64,000 nucleotides of DNA, taken from assembly GCA_963774305.1 (NCBI GenBank), contig CAVZEM010000003.1, positions 62,001 through 126,000 on the forward strand, given 5' to 3'. The stretch comes from DASUPK01 sp963774305 (GTDB lineage: Bacteria; Actinomycetota; Thermoleophilia; Solirubrobacterales; 70-9). Below, one piece after another: positions 16,104 through 24,647 of the stretch. How positions within the stretch are numbered: position 1 is the stretch's first letter; the number at the start of each line of letters is the position of its first letter. A program made the position numbers and the translations under genes. Under the pieces are notes generated by a model. It saw nothing but the letters and a program-made list of their open reading frames with translations, did no database searches and was not told the origin of the DNA.

Positions 16104-17081
16104 ATGCTCGGGGAGATCCTGATCGCCGCGATGGGCGCGATGCTGCTCTGCATCTTCCTCGGCCCGAAGTTCATCGAGTACCTGCGTCTGCGGGAGTTCG
16201 GGCAGCAGATCCGCGAGGAGGGGCCGGAGGAGCACCATGAGAAGGCCGGCACCCCGACGATGGGGGGCCTGCTGATCTTCACCGCCGTCGCGGTCCCCTA
16301 TCTGGTGCTCTCCGACCGCGACACCCAGAGCCTGGCGGTCTTCGGGGTGGCGATCGGCTGTGCGGCGATCGGATTCGCCGACGACTACCTGAAGATCACC
16401 CGGCGCCGCTCACTGGGGCTGTCCGCTCGCTACAAGCTCGTCCTCCAGGCGGGGTTGGCGCTGGGTCTCTTCTACGTCGCCCGCCATTCGGTCGGCCTCG
16501 ACTCGAGCCTCGAGCTGCACATCACCCACGCGTCGCTCAACATCCCGGATTGGCTCTACGCGGTGGTGATCTTCCTGGTGATCGCGGGATCGAGCAACGC
16601 GGTCAACCTCAGCGACGGGCTCGACGGCCTGGCGGCGGGATGCTGCGCGATCGTTCTGCTCGCCTACACGGCGATCACGTTCATCACCACCGGGCAGCAC
16701 AGCCTCTCGCTGCTCTCGGCATGCATGGTGGGCGGCTGCATCGGGTTCCTCTGGTTCAACGCCTTTCCGGCGTCGATCTTCATGGGAGACACCGGTTCGC
16801 TCGGCCTGGGCGGCGCGATCGGCGCGCTGGCTGTGATGACGCAGACGGAGATCCTGCTGATCATCACCGGCGGCATCTTCGTGATCGAGGCGCTCTCTGT
16901 CGCCCTCCAGGTCTTCGCCTTCAAGATGTTCCGCCGCCGCGTCCTGCTGATGGCGCCGGTCCACCATCACTTCGAGCTGATGGCCTGGTCGGAGACCAAG
17001 ATCATGCTCCGCTTCTGGATCGTGGCAGCCGTCTGCGCGGGGATCGGCTTCACGCTCTACCAGCAGTCGATCGGCACCTAG
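16104..17081 (+). CDS. mraY: Phospho-MurNAc-pentapeptide translocase MraY
   Basis: Integral membrane enzyme forming lipid I from UDP-MurNAc-pentapeptide and undecaprenyl phosphate; 325 residues with about ten helices. Hallmarks are EEHHEKAGTPTMGGLL, FADDYLKI (Mg-binding Asp pair), NLSDGLDGLAAG, FMGDTGSL and PVHHHFEL. It begins at the base after the murF stop, so coupling is likely. It ends at 17081, where an NTF2-like gene interrupts the usual mraY-murD adjacency. Confidence 0.97.
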   Translation: MLGEILIAAMGAMLLCIFLGPKFIEYLRLREFGQQIREEGPEEHHEKAGTPTMGGLLIFTAVAVPYLVLSDRDTQSLAVFGVAIGCAAIGFADDYLKITRRRSLGLSARYKLVLQAGLALGLFYVARHSVGLDSSLELHITHASLNIPDWLYAVVIFLVIAGSSNAVNLSDGLDGLAAGCCAIVLLAYTAITFITTGQHSLSLLSACMVGGCIGFLWFNAFPASIFMGDTGSLGLGGAIGALAVMTQTEILLIITGGIFVIEALSVALQVFAFKMFRRRVLLMAPVHHHFELMAWSETKIMLRFWIVAAVCAGIGFTLYQQSIGT

Positions 17082-17118
17082 CCGGACGCGCGGCTCCGCG
17101 AGATACTGGAGCCCGGCT

Positions 17119-17517
17119 ATGACGGAGGAGAACGTCAAGTTCGTGTTGGACGGGTACGCCCGCTTCAACGCCGGCGAGAGGGTGGCGGACCTGTGGTTCT
17201 TCACCGAGGACGCCGAGTACCACACCTCGCGTGAAGATCCCGATTCCGGGGTCCACCGCGGGATCGACGCCGTCAGGCGGCAATTCGCCCGCTGGGTGGA
17301 GACGTATCCCGACCTGAGGGTGGAGCCCCTGGAGGCGATTGGAAATGGCGACAAGGTCTTCCTCTGGGTGCGCTTCAGCGGCCACGGAGAGGGAAGCGGG
17401 ACCCCGGTGGAGATGGAGCTGGCTCACGTGCTCACCGTGCGGGACGGCAGGGTCGCACGCACCGTCGAGTACTTCGACAGGGCCGAGGCACTCGAGGCAG
17501 CCGGTATACGCCAATAG
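17119..17517 (+). CDS. NTF2/SnoaL-like protein inserted in the dcw cluster
   Basis: A 132-residue cone-shaped alpha+beta protein of the SnoaL/NTF2-like superfamily. It begins with helices around ENVKFVLDGYARFNAGE, has the WFFTEDAEYHTS strand and RGIDAVRRQF helix, and ends with HVLTVRDGRVARTVEYFD. Members are enzymes (isomerases, cyclases) or simple ligand binders; catalytic residues are not identifiable here. It is co-directional with its neighbours but not a known dcw gene. GATACT ends 11 nt upstream of its ATG and might be a promoter. Confidence 0.85.
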   Translation: MTEENVKFVLDGYARFNAGERVADLWFFTEDAEYHTSREDPDSGVHRGIDAVRRQFARWVETYPDLRVEPLEAIGNGDKVFLWVRFSGHGEGSGTPVEMELAHVLTVRDGRVARTVEYFDRAEALEAAGIRQ

Positions 17518-17596
17518 CCGCCGGAATCTCTCCGGAAGCCGGTCCGCCGACGCCCAGGCACGCAGGGAGTGAGGGGCCGAGGGCGAACATGGTTAT

Positions 17597-18961
17597 GTGA
17601 ACTCAGGCGAGAAGCCGCGTCCTCCCCTGCCTGAAGGGCCCTTCCTGGTGGTCGGGTTGGCACGCTCCGGCGCTGCCATCGCGCGCGTGCTCGTCGAGCG
17701 TGGCGAGACCGTCATCGGGGTCGATTCCGGCACGCCTGAGGAGGCGGCAGGGCTGGAGGCCTCAGGCGTCGAAGTCAGTTTGGGCGTGGACGGAACACGG
17801 CAACTCGATCGTGCCCGAACGGTGGTGAAGAGCCCCGGCGTGCCTCAGGACGCGCCCGTCGTCCGGGCGGCGCGCGAACGCGGCATCGAGGTCACCGGCG
17901 AGCTGGAGCTCGCCTGGCGCCTGATCCCGAACGCCTTCTGCGCCGTCACGGGCACCAACGGCAAGACCACCACGACCGAGCTGATCGGCCACCTGTACCG
18001 GACCGCGGGCCGCCCGGTCGCCGTGGCCGGCAACGTCGGCACACCGCTCGCGTCGCTGGCCGGCGCGATCGATGTGGACGCGACCGTGGTCTGCGAGGCC
18101 TCCAGCTTCCAGCTCGAGGACACCAAGTACTTCTCTCCCGAGTGCGCGGTCTTCATCAACCTCGCCCCGGACCACCTCGACCGCCACGGCACGCTCGAGG
18201 AGTACCTGGCGGCGAAGCTCAGGATCTTCGCCAACCAGGGCAACGACGACGCCGCGGTCTACAACGGCCAGACGCCGGAGCTCCAGGGACGCGATCTCGG
18301 CGGCTGCGCGCGGCGCATTCGCTTCTGCCCGGCGGAGTCGAGCTCGGCGGACCCCGACTGCGAGGTCAGCATGCGGGACGGCGTCATCTTCGCGGACGAC
18401 GAGCCGCTGCTCCGCGCGGACGAGCTCCAGCTGCTCGGCGCGCACAACGTCGAGAACGCGATGGCAGCCGCGGCGGCGTCGCTCGCGTCCGGGCTGCCGC
18501 GGGACGCCGTGGCTGAGGGCCTGCTGAGCTTCCAGGGCGTCCCTCACCGCCTCGAGCGCATCAGGGAGCTCGACGGGGTCCTCTACGTCAACGACTCCAA
18601 GGCGACCAACGTGGCATCTGCCGTGGCGGGCGTCAGGGCGTTCGATGGCGGTGTGCGACTGATCGCGGGCGGTCGCGCCAAGCAGGAGAGCTTCGCGCCG
18701 CTGGCGGTGGCTGTCGGTGAGCGCTGCGTCGCCGTATACCTGGTCGGAGAGGCGGCTGATCGCCTGGCGGACGAGCTCGCCGAGACCGGCGTCGAGATCG
18801 TCCAGGCGAGCAGCCTGGAGCGAGCCGTCGAGGCCACCCACGCCGACGCCAAGCCCGGGGAGATCGTCCTGCTCTCCCCGGCCGCCGCGAGCTTCGACGC
18901 CTTCAAGGACTTCGAGGAGCGGGGAGACCGCTTCCGTGAGCTGGTGGAGGGCCTCAAGTGA
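17597..18961 (+). CDS. murD: UDP-MurNAc-L-Ala--D-Glu ligase MurD
   Basis: Adds D-glutamate to UDP-MurNAc-L-alanine; 454 residues. N-terminal Rossmann-like VVGLARSGAAIARVL, ATP loop GTNGKTTT at 119-126, then AGNVGTPL, ASSFQLED, NLAPDHLDRHG, and C-terminal YVNDSKATN with LLSPAAASFD. GTG at 17597 is the first start after the gap; no clear ribosome site is seen. The 79-nt gap before it follows the inserted NTF2-like gene. The stop overlaps the ftsW start (GTGA at 18958-18961). Confidence 0.96.
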   Translation: MNSGEKPRPPLPEGPFLVVGLARSGAAIARVLVERGETVIGVDSGTPEEAAGLEASGVEVSLGVDGTRQLDRARTVVKSPGVPQDAPVVRAARERGIEVTGELELAWRLIPNAFCAVTGTNGKTTTTELIGHLYRTAGRPVAVAGNVGTPLASLAGAIDVDATVVCEASSFQLEDTKYFSPECAVFINLAPDHLDRHGTLEEYLAAKLRIFANQGNDDAAVYNGQTPELQGRDLGGCARRIRFCPAESSSADPDCEVSMRDGVIFADDEPLLRADELQLLGAHNVENAMAAAAASLASGLPRDAVAEGLLSFQGVPHRLERIRELDGVLYVNDSKATNVASAVAGVRAFDGGVRLIAGGRAKQESFAPLAVAVGERCVAVYLVGEAADRLADELAETGVEIVQASSLERAVEATHADAKPGEIVLLSPAAASFDAFKDFEERGDRFRELVEGLK

Positions 18962-20265
18962 GCGCCGCCGCAACGAAGACGCGGAAGCCGCCGCCCCCGC
19001 CGCTCGAGTACTCGCTGCTGCTCACCGCGACCATGTGCCTGCTGGCCTTCGGGGCGGTGATGGTCTTCAGCGCCAGCTCGGCCCGCTCGCTCCTCAACAG
19101 CGGCGGGAACGGCTTCTACTACCTCGAGCGAACCGTGATCTTCGGGGCGATCGGGCTGGTGGTGATGCGAGTCGCCTCGGTGCGCGGCGTCGCCGCCGTC
19201 AGGGTGATGACGCCGCTGATCCTGCTCACCTCCCTCTTCCTGCTCTTCGCCGTGCTGCTGCCGGGAGTCGGGACGACCGTCAACGGCGCGCAGCGATGGG
19301 TCGGGGGCGGCCTGGTCCAGTTTCAGCCCTCCGAGCTGGCGAAGGTGGCTCTCGTCCTCTACGGGGCGTACCTGCTGGCGGCCGAGCCGAAGCGCGCCAG
19401 GACCCTGGGCGGACTGGGGCCATACCTGCTGATCGTCGGCCTGTCCGTCCTGCTGATCGCGAAGGAGCCCGACCTGGGCACCGCGATCGTCGTCTCCTTC
19501 GCGGTCTGCTGCGTGCTCTTCCTCGCCGGCGTCAAGCCGCGAACGCTGGCGCCGGTGGGCGCGGTGATCGCGTTCGTCGCGGTGGTGATGATCGCGATGC
19601 ACCCCTACCAGGAGGCTCGCCTGACCGGCTTCCTCCATCCCGGCAGCGACACCAGCGGCGCCGGGTTCCAGGCGAAGCAGGCCACCATCGCGGTCGGCTC
19701 CGGCGGGCTCACCGGCGTGGGGCTCGGCGAGAGCGTCCAGAAGGCCTCCTATCTCCCCGAGGCCCACACGGACATGATCGCGGCGGTGATCGGCGAGGAG
19801 CTTGGGCTCGTCGGAATGTTCGTCCTCGTCGGGCTGTTCGGGATGTTCGGCTACGCGGGCCTGAGGGCGGCGCATCGGGCGCGCGATCGCTTCAGCAAGC
19901 TGCTCGCCGCCGGCCTCACCTCGCTGATCATGGCCCAGGCGGCCCTCAACCTCTTCGCGGTGCTCGGGCTCGCGCCGCTGACCGGAGTACCCCTGCCATT
20001 CGTGTCGTATGGAGGGACGAGTCTCGTGATCACCCTCGCCGCGGCGGGTCTGATCCTGAACGTTGCCCGACGACCCGCGCAGGCGGCCTCGCGCAGCGGT
20101 TCCGGCCGAGGCACGGCCGCGCGCCCTGCGAGACTGCGCGTGGTGGAGGGCGGCACCAACACCAGAAGAAAGCGCGCAACAAGTGGCACGAGTCGTGATA
20201 GCGGCCGGCGGCACGGCGGGGCACGTCGTACCGGCGATCGCCGTCGCCGACGCGCTTCGGGCTGA
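18958..20265 (+). CDS. ftsW: Peptidoglycan glycosyltransferase FtsW (SEDS family)
   Basis: Multi-span SEDS polymerase of septal peptidoglycan working with FtsI; 435 residues. Cytoplasmic Pro-rich start (KPPPPPLEYS), about ten helices, and SEDS marks VNGAQRW, QPSELAK, KEPDLGTA, the extracytoplasmic EAHTDMIAAVIGEELG, and LPFVSYGGTS near the end. The last 45 residues are Arg/Gly-rich and overlap murG by 83 nt in another frame; this long overlap is unusual for the cluster and may mean the true C-terminus is shorter. Confidence 0.94.
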   Translation: MSAAATKTRKPPPPPLEYSLLLTATMCLLAFGAVMVFSASSARSLLNSGGNGFYYLERTVIFGAIGLVVMRVASVRGVAAVRVMTPLILLTSLFLLFAVLLPGVGTTVNGAQRWVGGGLVQFQPSELAKVALVLYGAYLLAAEPKRARTLGGLGPYLLIVGLSVLLIAKEPDLGTAIVVSFAVCCVLFLAGVKPRTLAPVGAVIAFVAVVMIAMHPYQEARLTGFLHPGSDTSGAGFQAKQATIAVGSGGLTGVGLGESVQKASYLPEAHTDMIAAVIGEELGLVGMFVLVGLFGMFGYAGLRAAHRARDRFSKLLAAGLTSLIMAQAALNLFAVLGLAPLTGVPLPFVSYGGTSLVITLAAAGLILNVARRPAQAASRSGSGRGTAARPARLRVVEGGTNTRRKRATSGTSRDSGRRHGGARRTGDRRRRRASG

Positions 20266-21274
20266 GGGCGCCGAGGTCAGCTTCCTCGGGACGCGCGAGC
20301 GCGCCGAGGCGGAGCTCGTCCCCGAGGCCGGGTACGAGATCGACTTCCTGCGCGTCAGCGGACTGGACCGGCGGAATCCGTTGAAGGCGGTCCGCGCGGC
20401 ATGGCGGGCCGGCCGCGCCGTCGGGGCCGCCCGCAAGGTGCTCGCACGGCGCCGAACGGACGTCGTGCTCGGCGGCGGTGGCTACGTCGCCGGCCCAGCC
20501 GGTCTCGCGGCGGTCAGGATGGGGCTGCCGCTGGTCCTCACCGAGGCCGATAGCCACCTCGGCCTGGCCAACCGCATGCTCGCCCGCCGGGCCGAGCGCA
20601 TCTGCCTGGCCTTCCCGATCCCGGGACGGGATGGCGGGCCCTACGTGGTGACGGGCCGGCCTGTCCCGCATGCGGTCCTGGAGGCCGACGCGACGGTCGC
20701 TCGCCGCCACTTCGGGATCCCGGAGCCCGCCGACTGCGTCACCGTCGTCGGCGGCAGCCTCGGAGCGCGCTCGATCAACCTGGCCGCCTTCGACGCATTC
20801 CCGCACCTCCCCGGTGACCACGTGGGACAGCCCTGGGTCCTCCACGTCGCCGGTCGAAGGGACTACCCGGAGCTGCGGCGCCGCTGGGACGAGGAGGGCC
20901 GCCCCGAGCGCTACACGCTGCTTCAGTACGAGCCCAACCTCGGGGACGTCCTGGCCGCCGCGGACCTGGTCGTCGCCCGGGCGGGCGGCTCCGTGATGGA
21001 GATCGCGGCCGCGGGCCGTCCCGCCATCCTGATCCCGTACCCCCATGCGACCGGCGACCATCAGACGACCAATGCCCGCTGGATGGCCGGTGGCGGCGCG
21101 GCCGTCGTGATCCCGGACGACGAGCTGACCGCGGAGCGCCTGAGCGCCACCATCGCCGAGCTGCTCGGCGATGAGGACCGTCTGCGGGAGATGGGAATCG
21201 CCGCGCGACGGCTTGCCAAACCCGACGCGGCCGAGCGAATCGCCCGCGAGGTGCTGGAGGCGGCCGATGGCTGA
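20183..21274 (+). CDS. murG: MurG, lipid II-forming GlcNAc transferase
   Basis: Membrane-associated GT28 enzyme transferring GlcNAc to lipid I; 363 residues. GTG at 20183 is chosen because the product then starts VARVVIAAGGTAGHVVPA, with the family GGTAGH loop at residues 9-14; a longer form would only add ftsW-tail sequence. Other marks are GGGGYVAGPAGLAA, VVGGSLGARSIN, and the donor-binding ARAGGSVMEIAAAGRPAIL with HQTTNA. It overlaps murC by 8 nt. Confidence 0.95.
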   Translation: MARVVIAAGGTAGHVVPAIAVADALRAEGAEVSFLGTRERAEAELVPEAGYEIDFLRVSGLDRRNPLKAVRAAWRAGRAVGAARKVLARRRTDVVLGGGGYVAGPAGLAAVRMGLPLVLTEADSHLGLANRMLARRAERICLAFPIPGRDGGPYVVTGRPVPHAVLEADATVARRHFGIPEPADCVTVVGGSLGARSINLAAFDAFPHLPGDHVGQPWVLHVAGRRDYPELRRRWDEEGRPERYTLLQYEPNLGDVLAAADLVVARAGGSVMEIAAAGRPAILIPYPHATGDHQTTNARWMAGGGAAVVIPDDELTAERLSATIAELLGDEDRLREMGIAARRLAKPDAAERIAREVLEAADG

Positions 21275-22673
21275 GGACATGGACGGCCGCAAGCTCCACT
21301 TCATCGCGATCGGCGGGGCCGGCATGAGCGGGCTCGCCCTCGTCTGCCGCCAGCTCGGCGCCGAGGTGAGCGGCTCGGACCGGGCCGAGTCCTCATATGT
21401 GGAGCGACTGCGGGCAGCCGGAATCGAACCGCATCTGGGACACGACGCCGAGCAGGTCCCCGCTGAGGCGGACGTGGTGGTCTCCACCGCCGTTTCCGAG
21501 GACAACCCTGAGCTGGTCCGGGCGCACGAGCGGGGGCAGCGGGTGATCCACCGCGGCGAGCTGCTCGCCGAGCTCTGCTCGCAGCGCCGCCTGCTGGCGA
21601 TCGCGGGCACCCACGGCAAGACCACCACGGCCGCGATGTGCATCTGGGCGCTGCGCGCGACCGGCGCCGACCCCTCGTTCTTCCTCGGAGGCGAGCTGCC
21701 GGGAGCCGGCGCGGATGGCGAGCCCACCAACGCCGGCTGGGGGCAGGGCGAGTGGGTCATCGCCGAGGCCGATGAGAGCGACGCCAGCTTCCTGAAGCTG
21801 CAGCCGGAGGTCGCGGTGATCACCAACCTGGAGCTCGACCATCACTCTCGCTGGAGCTCCCTGGCCGAGCTCTCCGAGGCGTTCGCCGCGTTTGCCGCCC
21901 CGGCAAGCGGGCTGGTCACCGGCACGGACGTCCGCCTGCCGGGCCAGGAGGCCCAGCGCGTGGTGCGCTTCGCCCTCGAGCCCGCCGCCGGCGAGCCGCC
22001 CCAGCAGGCCGAGCTGCTCGCCACCGAGATCGGCTCCCAGCCGGGCGGCGGCACTCGCTTCCGGGCACAGGGAGCGGGGATCGACACGGAGGTGTCTCTG
22101 CAGGTCCCGGGCCGCCACAACGTCGCGAACGCCCTGGCGGCGCTGGGTGGGCTGTCGCTCGCCTCGGCGGACGTCGAGTCATGCGCGCGGGCGCTCGCGG
22201 ACTTCCCGGGAGTGGCGCGGCGGCTGGAGCTGAAGGGGGAGGCGGAAGGCGCTCGCATCTACGACGACTACGCGCATCACCCGACTGAGGTGGCGGCGGT
22301 CTTGGAGGCCGCGCGGGACCTGGAGCCCCGGCGGCTGATCGCTGCGTTCCAGCCACACCTCTACTCCCGCACCAAGGCGCTGGCGACGGAGTTCGGCACC
22401 GCCCTGGCTGCGGCAGATGAGGTGGCCGTGCTCGACGTCTATCCGGCCCGCGAGGAGCCGGTGGGAGAGCTCGAGGGCGTCAGCGGCTTGATGGTCGCGA
22501 GCGCCGCCGCGGATCATGCTCGCGGGCGCCCGGTCTGGTGGCTGCCGACGGCCGAGCTCGCCGCCCAGGCCCTGCGGCCGCGCCTGGCGGAGGGAGACGT
22601 GCTGATCACGATCGGGGCCGGCGACGTCTACAGGCTCGCCGATGCCCTCGTCGACGGAGCCGAGGGCCGATGA
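21267..22673 (+). CDS. murC: UDP-MurNAc--L-Ala ligase MurC
   Basis: First Mur ligase, adding L-alanine to UDP-MurNAc; 468 residues. N-terminal IAIGGAGMSGLALV, ATP loop GTHGKTTT at 114-121, EADESDASFL, NLELDHHSRW, and C-terminal YDDYAHHPTEVAAVL with FQPHLYSRTKAL. ATG at 21267 lies inside the murG end; a longer frame reaching 21171 lies wholly within murG and is rejected. Its stop overlaps the murB start (ATGA). Confidence 0.96.
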   Translation: MAEDMDGRKLHFIAIGGAGMSGLALVCRQLGAEVSGSDRAESSYVERLRAAGIEPHLGHDAEQVPAEADVVVSTAVSEDNPELVRAHERGQRVIHRGELLAELCSQRRLLAIAGTHGKTTTAAMCIWALRATGADPSFFLGGELPGAGADGEPTNAGWGQGEWVIAEADESDASFLKLQPEVAVITNLELDHHSRWSSLAELSEAFAAFAAPASGLVTGTDVRLPGQEAQRVVRFALEPAAGEPPQQAELLATEIGSQPGGGTRFRAQGAGIDTEVSLQVPGRHNVANALAALGGLSLASADVESCARALADFPGVARRLELKGEAEGARIYDDYAHHPTEVAAVLEAARDLEPRRLIAAFQPHLYSRTKALATEFGTALAAADEVAVLDVYPAREEPVGELEGVSGLMVASAAADHARGRPVWWLPTAELAAQALRPRLAEGDVLITIGAGDVYRLADALVDGAEGR

Positions 22674-23587
22674 GCGTCCCGAAGGGAGTCGAGCGTGACT
22701 ATCCGCTCTCGAGGCTCACCACCGTCAGGGCCGGCGGCTCGGCGGACTTCTTCGCACGCCCGGAGACGGAGGAGCGGGTGATCGAGCTGCTCGCCTGGGC
22801 CGATGGGGAGGGACTCCCGGTCGGCGTTGTGGGATCGGGATCGAACCTGCTCATCTCCGACGAGGGCTTTCGCGGACTGGTGATGAAGCTCACCGGCGCC
22901 CTGACCCGGGTCGAGCGAGAGGGCACCCACATCGTCTGCGGCGGCGGGGCGCGCCTACCCTCGGCGGCGGCCAAGGCGGGGGGTTGGGGGCTCACGGGGC
23001 TCGAGTTCGGGGTGAACATCCCCGGCACGGTCGGAGGGGCTGTGCGAATGAACGCGAACGCGTATGGGGGAGAGCTCGGGCGGGTCCTCGAGCGGGTCAC
23101 GGTGTGCACCCCCGGCGGCTCCGAGGAGCGGCAGCCCGAGGACCTCGGCTTTCGCTATCGGGGCTCCAATCTCGGCAAGCGGGAGGTGGTCGCGCGGGCG
23201 ACCTTCGCCCTCGCCGACGCGAATCCGGCCGACGTCAAGGCCACCATGGCGGACATGCGGCGCAGGCGAAAGGAGGCCCAGCCCTCCGGGATCAAGACCT
23301 TCGGGTCGACCTTCATGAATCCCGATGACCCGCGAGCCGAGGGGCGCTCGGCCGGGCAGCTGCTGGACGCGGCCGGTTGCCGAGGCCTTCAGGTCGGCGG
23401 GGCTCGGCTGTCCCCCAAGCACGCGAACTTCGTGGAGAACACCGGCGGCGCGACCACCTCCGACATCCTCGAGGTGATGGCGGAGGCCCGCCGCAAGGTC
23501 CACGACCGCTTCGGCGTCACGCTGGAGCCGGAAGTGCAGGTCCTGGGGGAGGTGAGCTGGCCGGAGGGATGGCAACTCGGGATGTAA
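22670..23587 (+). CDS. murB: UDP-N-acetylenolpyruvoylglucosamine reductase MurB
   Basis: FAD- and NADPH-dependent reductase completing UDP-MurNAc; 305 residues. FAD-binding marks are YPLSRLTTVRAGGSADFF, VGSGSNLLISDEGF, and GLEFGVNIPGTVGGAVRMNA. The substrate-side motif FGSTFMNPDD, the LLDAAGCRGLQVGGARLSPKHANF segment and the C-terminal catalytic Glu region (FGVTLEPEVQVLG) match the short type I form. It overlaps ftsQ by 19 nt. Confidence 0.96.
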   Translation: MSVPKGVERDYPLSRLTTVRAGGSADFFARPETEERVIELLAWADGEGLPVGVVGSGSNLLISDEGFRGLVMKLTGALTRVEREGTHIVCGGGARLPSAAAKAGGWGLTGLEFGVNIPGTVGGAVRMNANAYGGELGRVLERVTVCTPGGSEERQPEDLGFRYRGSNLGKREVVARATFALADANPADVKATMADMRRRRKEAQPSGIKTFGSTFMNPDDPRAEGRSAGQLLDAAGCRGLQVGGARLSPKHANFVENTGGATTSDILEVMAEARRKVHDRFGVTLEPEVQVLGEVSWPEGWQLGM

Positions 23588-24336
23588 CTCGGAGGGCGCC
23601 CGCCCGGCGGGCTCCTGCGCGGAGAGCGCCGGTCGCGCGAGGGACAGTCATCCGCCGCCGCCTGCTGGCGGCCGCGGTGGTCCTGCTGGTGCTCTACGGC
23701 GGCTACATGCTCTGGTTCCGGAACCTGTCCTGGTTCGCGATCCACGACGTCACCATCAAGGGCGCGACAACCAACGAGCGCCAGATCAAGGAGGCCGTGG
23801 AACAGGTGGCCGGCGACATGACCACGCTGCACATCAAGGACGGTGAGCTCCGGGACGCCGTGGCGAGCTTCCCCACGGTGGCCTCCGTCGGGGCGAGCAC
23901 GAGCTTTCCCCATGGCCTCGAGGTGACCATCACCGAGCGGCTCCCCGTCGCCTTCATCCGGGTCGGCGGCCAGGAGACCGCGGTCTCCGCCGACGGCTAC
24001 CTGCTGGCCGGCGCGGACTTCGACGCCAAGGCCCTGCCGCGGATCGAGGGGGCGGCGGCCCATGGTGTCCGCCTGGACGATGACGCCGCAGCGCAGGCGG
24101 CGATCCTGGGGGCGACCCCCGGACCCCTGAAGAACCGCATCACGGCGTCGACTTGGGATGAGGGGCGCGGCGGCGTGGTCGTCGACCTGAACAACGGGCC
24201 CGAGGTGCGCTTCGGGGACGGTTCGCGCGCCCGGGACAAGTGGGAGGCGGCCGTCGCGGTGCTCTCCGGCGACGAGCGCGGCTCGCCGTCCTACCTCGAC
24301 GTCAGCGTGCCCGATCGTCCCGTTTCGGGCGGCTGA
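23569..24336 (+). CDS. ftsQ: Division protein FtsQ/DivIB (POTRA domain)
   Basis: Bitopic division protein bridging FtsL/FtsB to the divisome; 255 residues. Basic cytoplasmic start with Arg-Ala-Pro repeats, one helix (LLAAAVVLLVLYGGYMLWF, about 30-48), then a POTRA domain (WFAIHDVTIKGATTNERQIK) and the FtsQ beta domain (TSFPHGLEVTITERLPVAF). ATG at 23569 has GGAGGG just upstream and lies within the murB end. It is the last gene before a 311-nt gap preceding ftsZ. Confidence 0.93.
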   Translation: MATRDVTRRAPARRAPARRAPVARGTVIRRRLLAAAVVLLVLYGGYMLWFRNLSWFAIHDVTIKGATTNERQIKEAVEQVAGDMTTLHIKDGELRDAVASFPTVASVGASTSFPHGLEVTITERLPVAFIRVGGQETAVSADGYLLAGADFDAKALPRIEGAAAHGVRLDDDAAAQAAILGATPGPLKNRITASTWDEGRGGVVVDLNNGPEVRFGDGSRARDKWEAAVAVLSGDERGSPSYLDVSVPDRPVSGG

Positions 24337-24342
24337 GCGCTC

Positions 24343-24446
24343 TCGAGGGCGCCCTCGACGCGACCTGCAACGAGCCGTGCATCCGAAATTCGGGCATCGG
24401 AGGGTCTGTGGCCACCCGATGCGGGGCGCCCGGAGGGTCACTCCGG
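24343..24446 (+). terminator. Hairpin cluster after ftsQ, possible terminator
   Basis: Three structures follow the ftsQ stop: a perfect 16-nt palindrome TCGAGGGCGCCCTCGA (24343-24358), a hairpin with arms GCATCGG and CCGATGC (24394-24422), and CCGGAG/CTCCGG around a 5-nt loop (24430-24446). None has a U-tract, but such stems often end transcripts in GC-rich actinobacteria. No gene is seen in 24337-24647. Confidence 0.45.
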
Positions 24447-24508
24447 AAATGCATGATTTGCAGGGAGTTTCTGGGGTCTCAACCAACCCTGGACCTCGAC
24501 CTCGATAG

Positions 24509-24514
24509 TAGACT
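24509..24514 (+). promoter_or_regulatory. Upstream promoter-like -10 box before ftsZ
   Basis: TAGACT ends 6 nt before an ATG at 24521, matching the leaderless pattern, but the ORF it would open runs out of frame into ftsZ. It may serve as a distal ftsZ promoter. Confidence 0.4.
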
Positions 24515-24528
24515 CACCCCATGGGAAC

Positions 24529-24547
24529 TCTCAAGCCAGACTTGAGA
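24529..24547 (+). repeat. Inverted repeat between the two ftsZ promoter candidates
   Basis: TCTCAAG, 5-nt centre CCAGA, CTTGAGA. Perfect 7-bp arms ending 8 nt before the -35 box of the proximal promoter: a plausible operator for an unknown regulator, or a leader hairpin if the distal promoter is used. Confidence 0.5.
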
Positions 24548-24555
24548 CTGCAGGC

Positions 24556-24583
24556 TTGCGCGAGGCAGGAAACCGCGTACCCT
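24556..24583 (+). promoter_or_regulatory. Promoter of ftsZ
   Basis: -35 TTGCGC (24556-24561), 16-nt spacer, -10 TACCCT (24578-24583). Predicted start near 24590 leaves a leader of about 58 nt ending in GGAGCAGGA before the ATG. Confidence 0.6.
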
Positions 24584-24647
24584 GTTCGTAAATCGGTATT
24601 GCCCCGCAACCGAATCAGCGGTCTCGGGGCTCGGAGCAGGACCAACA

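Noticed and set aside
14301..16238. 645-codon minus-strand ORF opposite murF
   Set aside because: Same shadow effect; murE, murF and mraY are certain.
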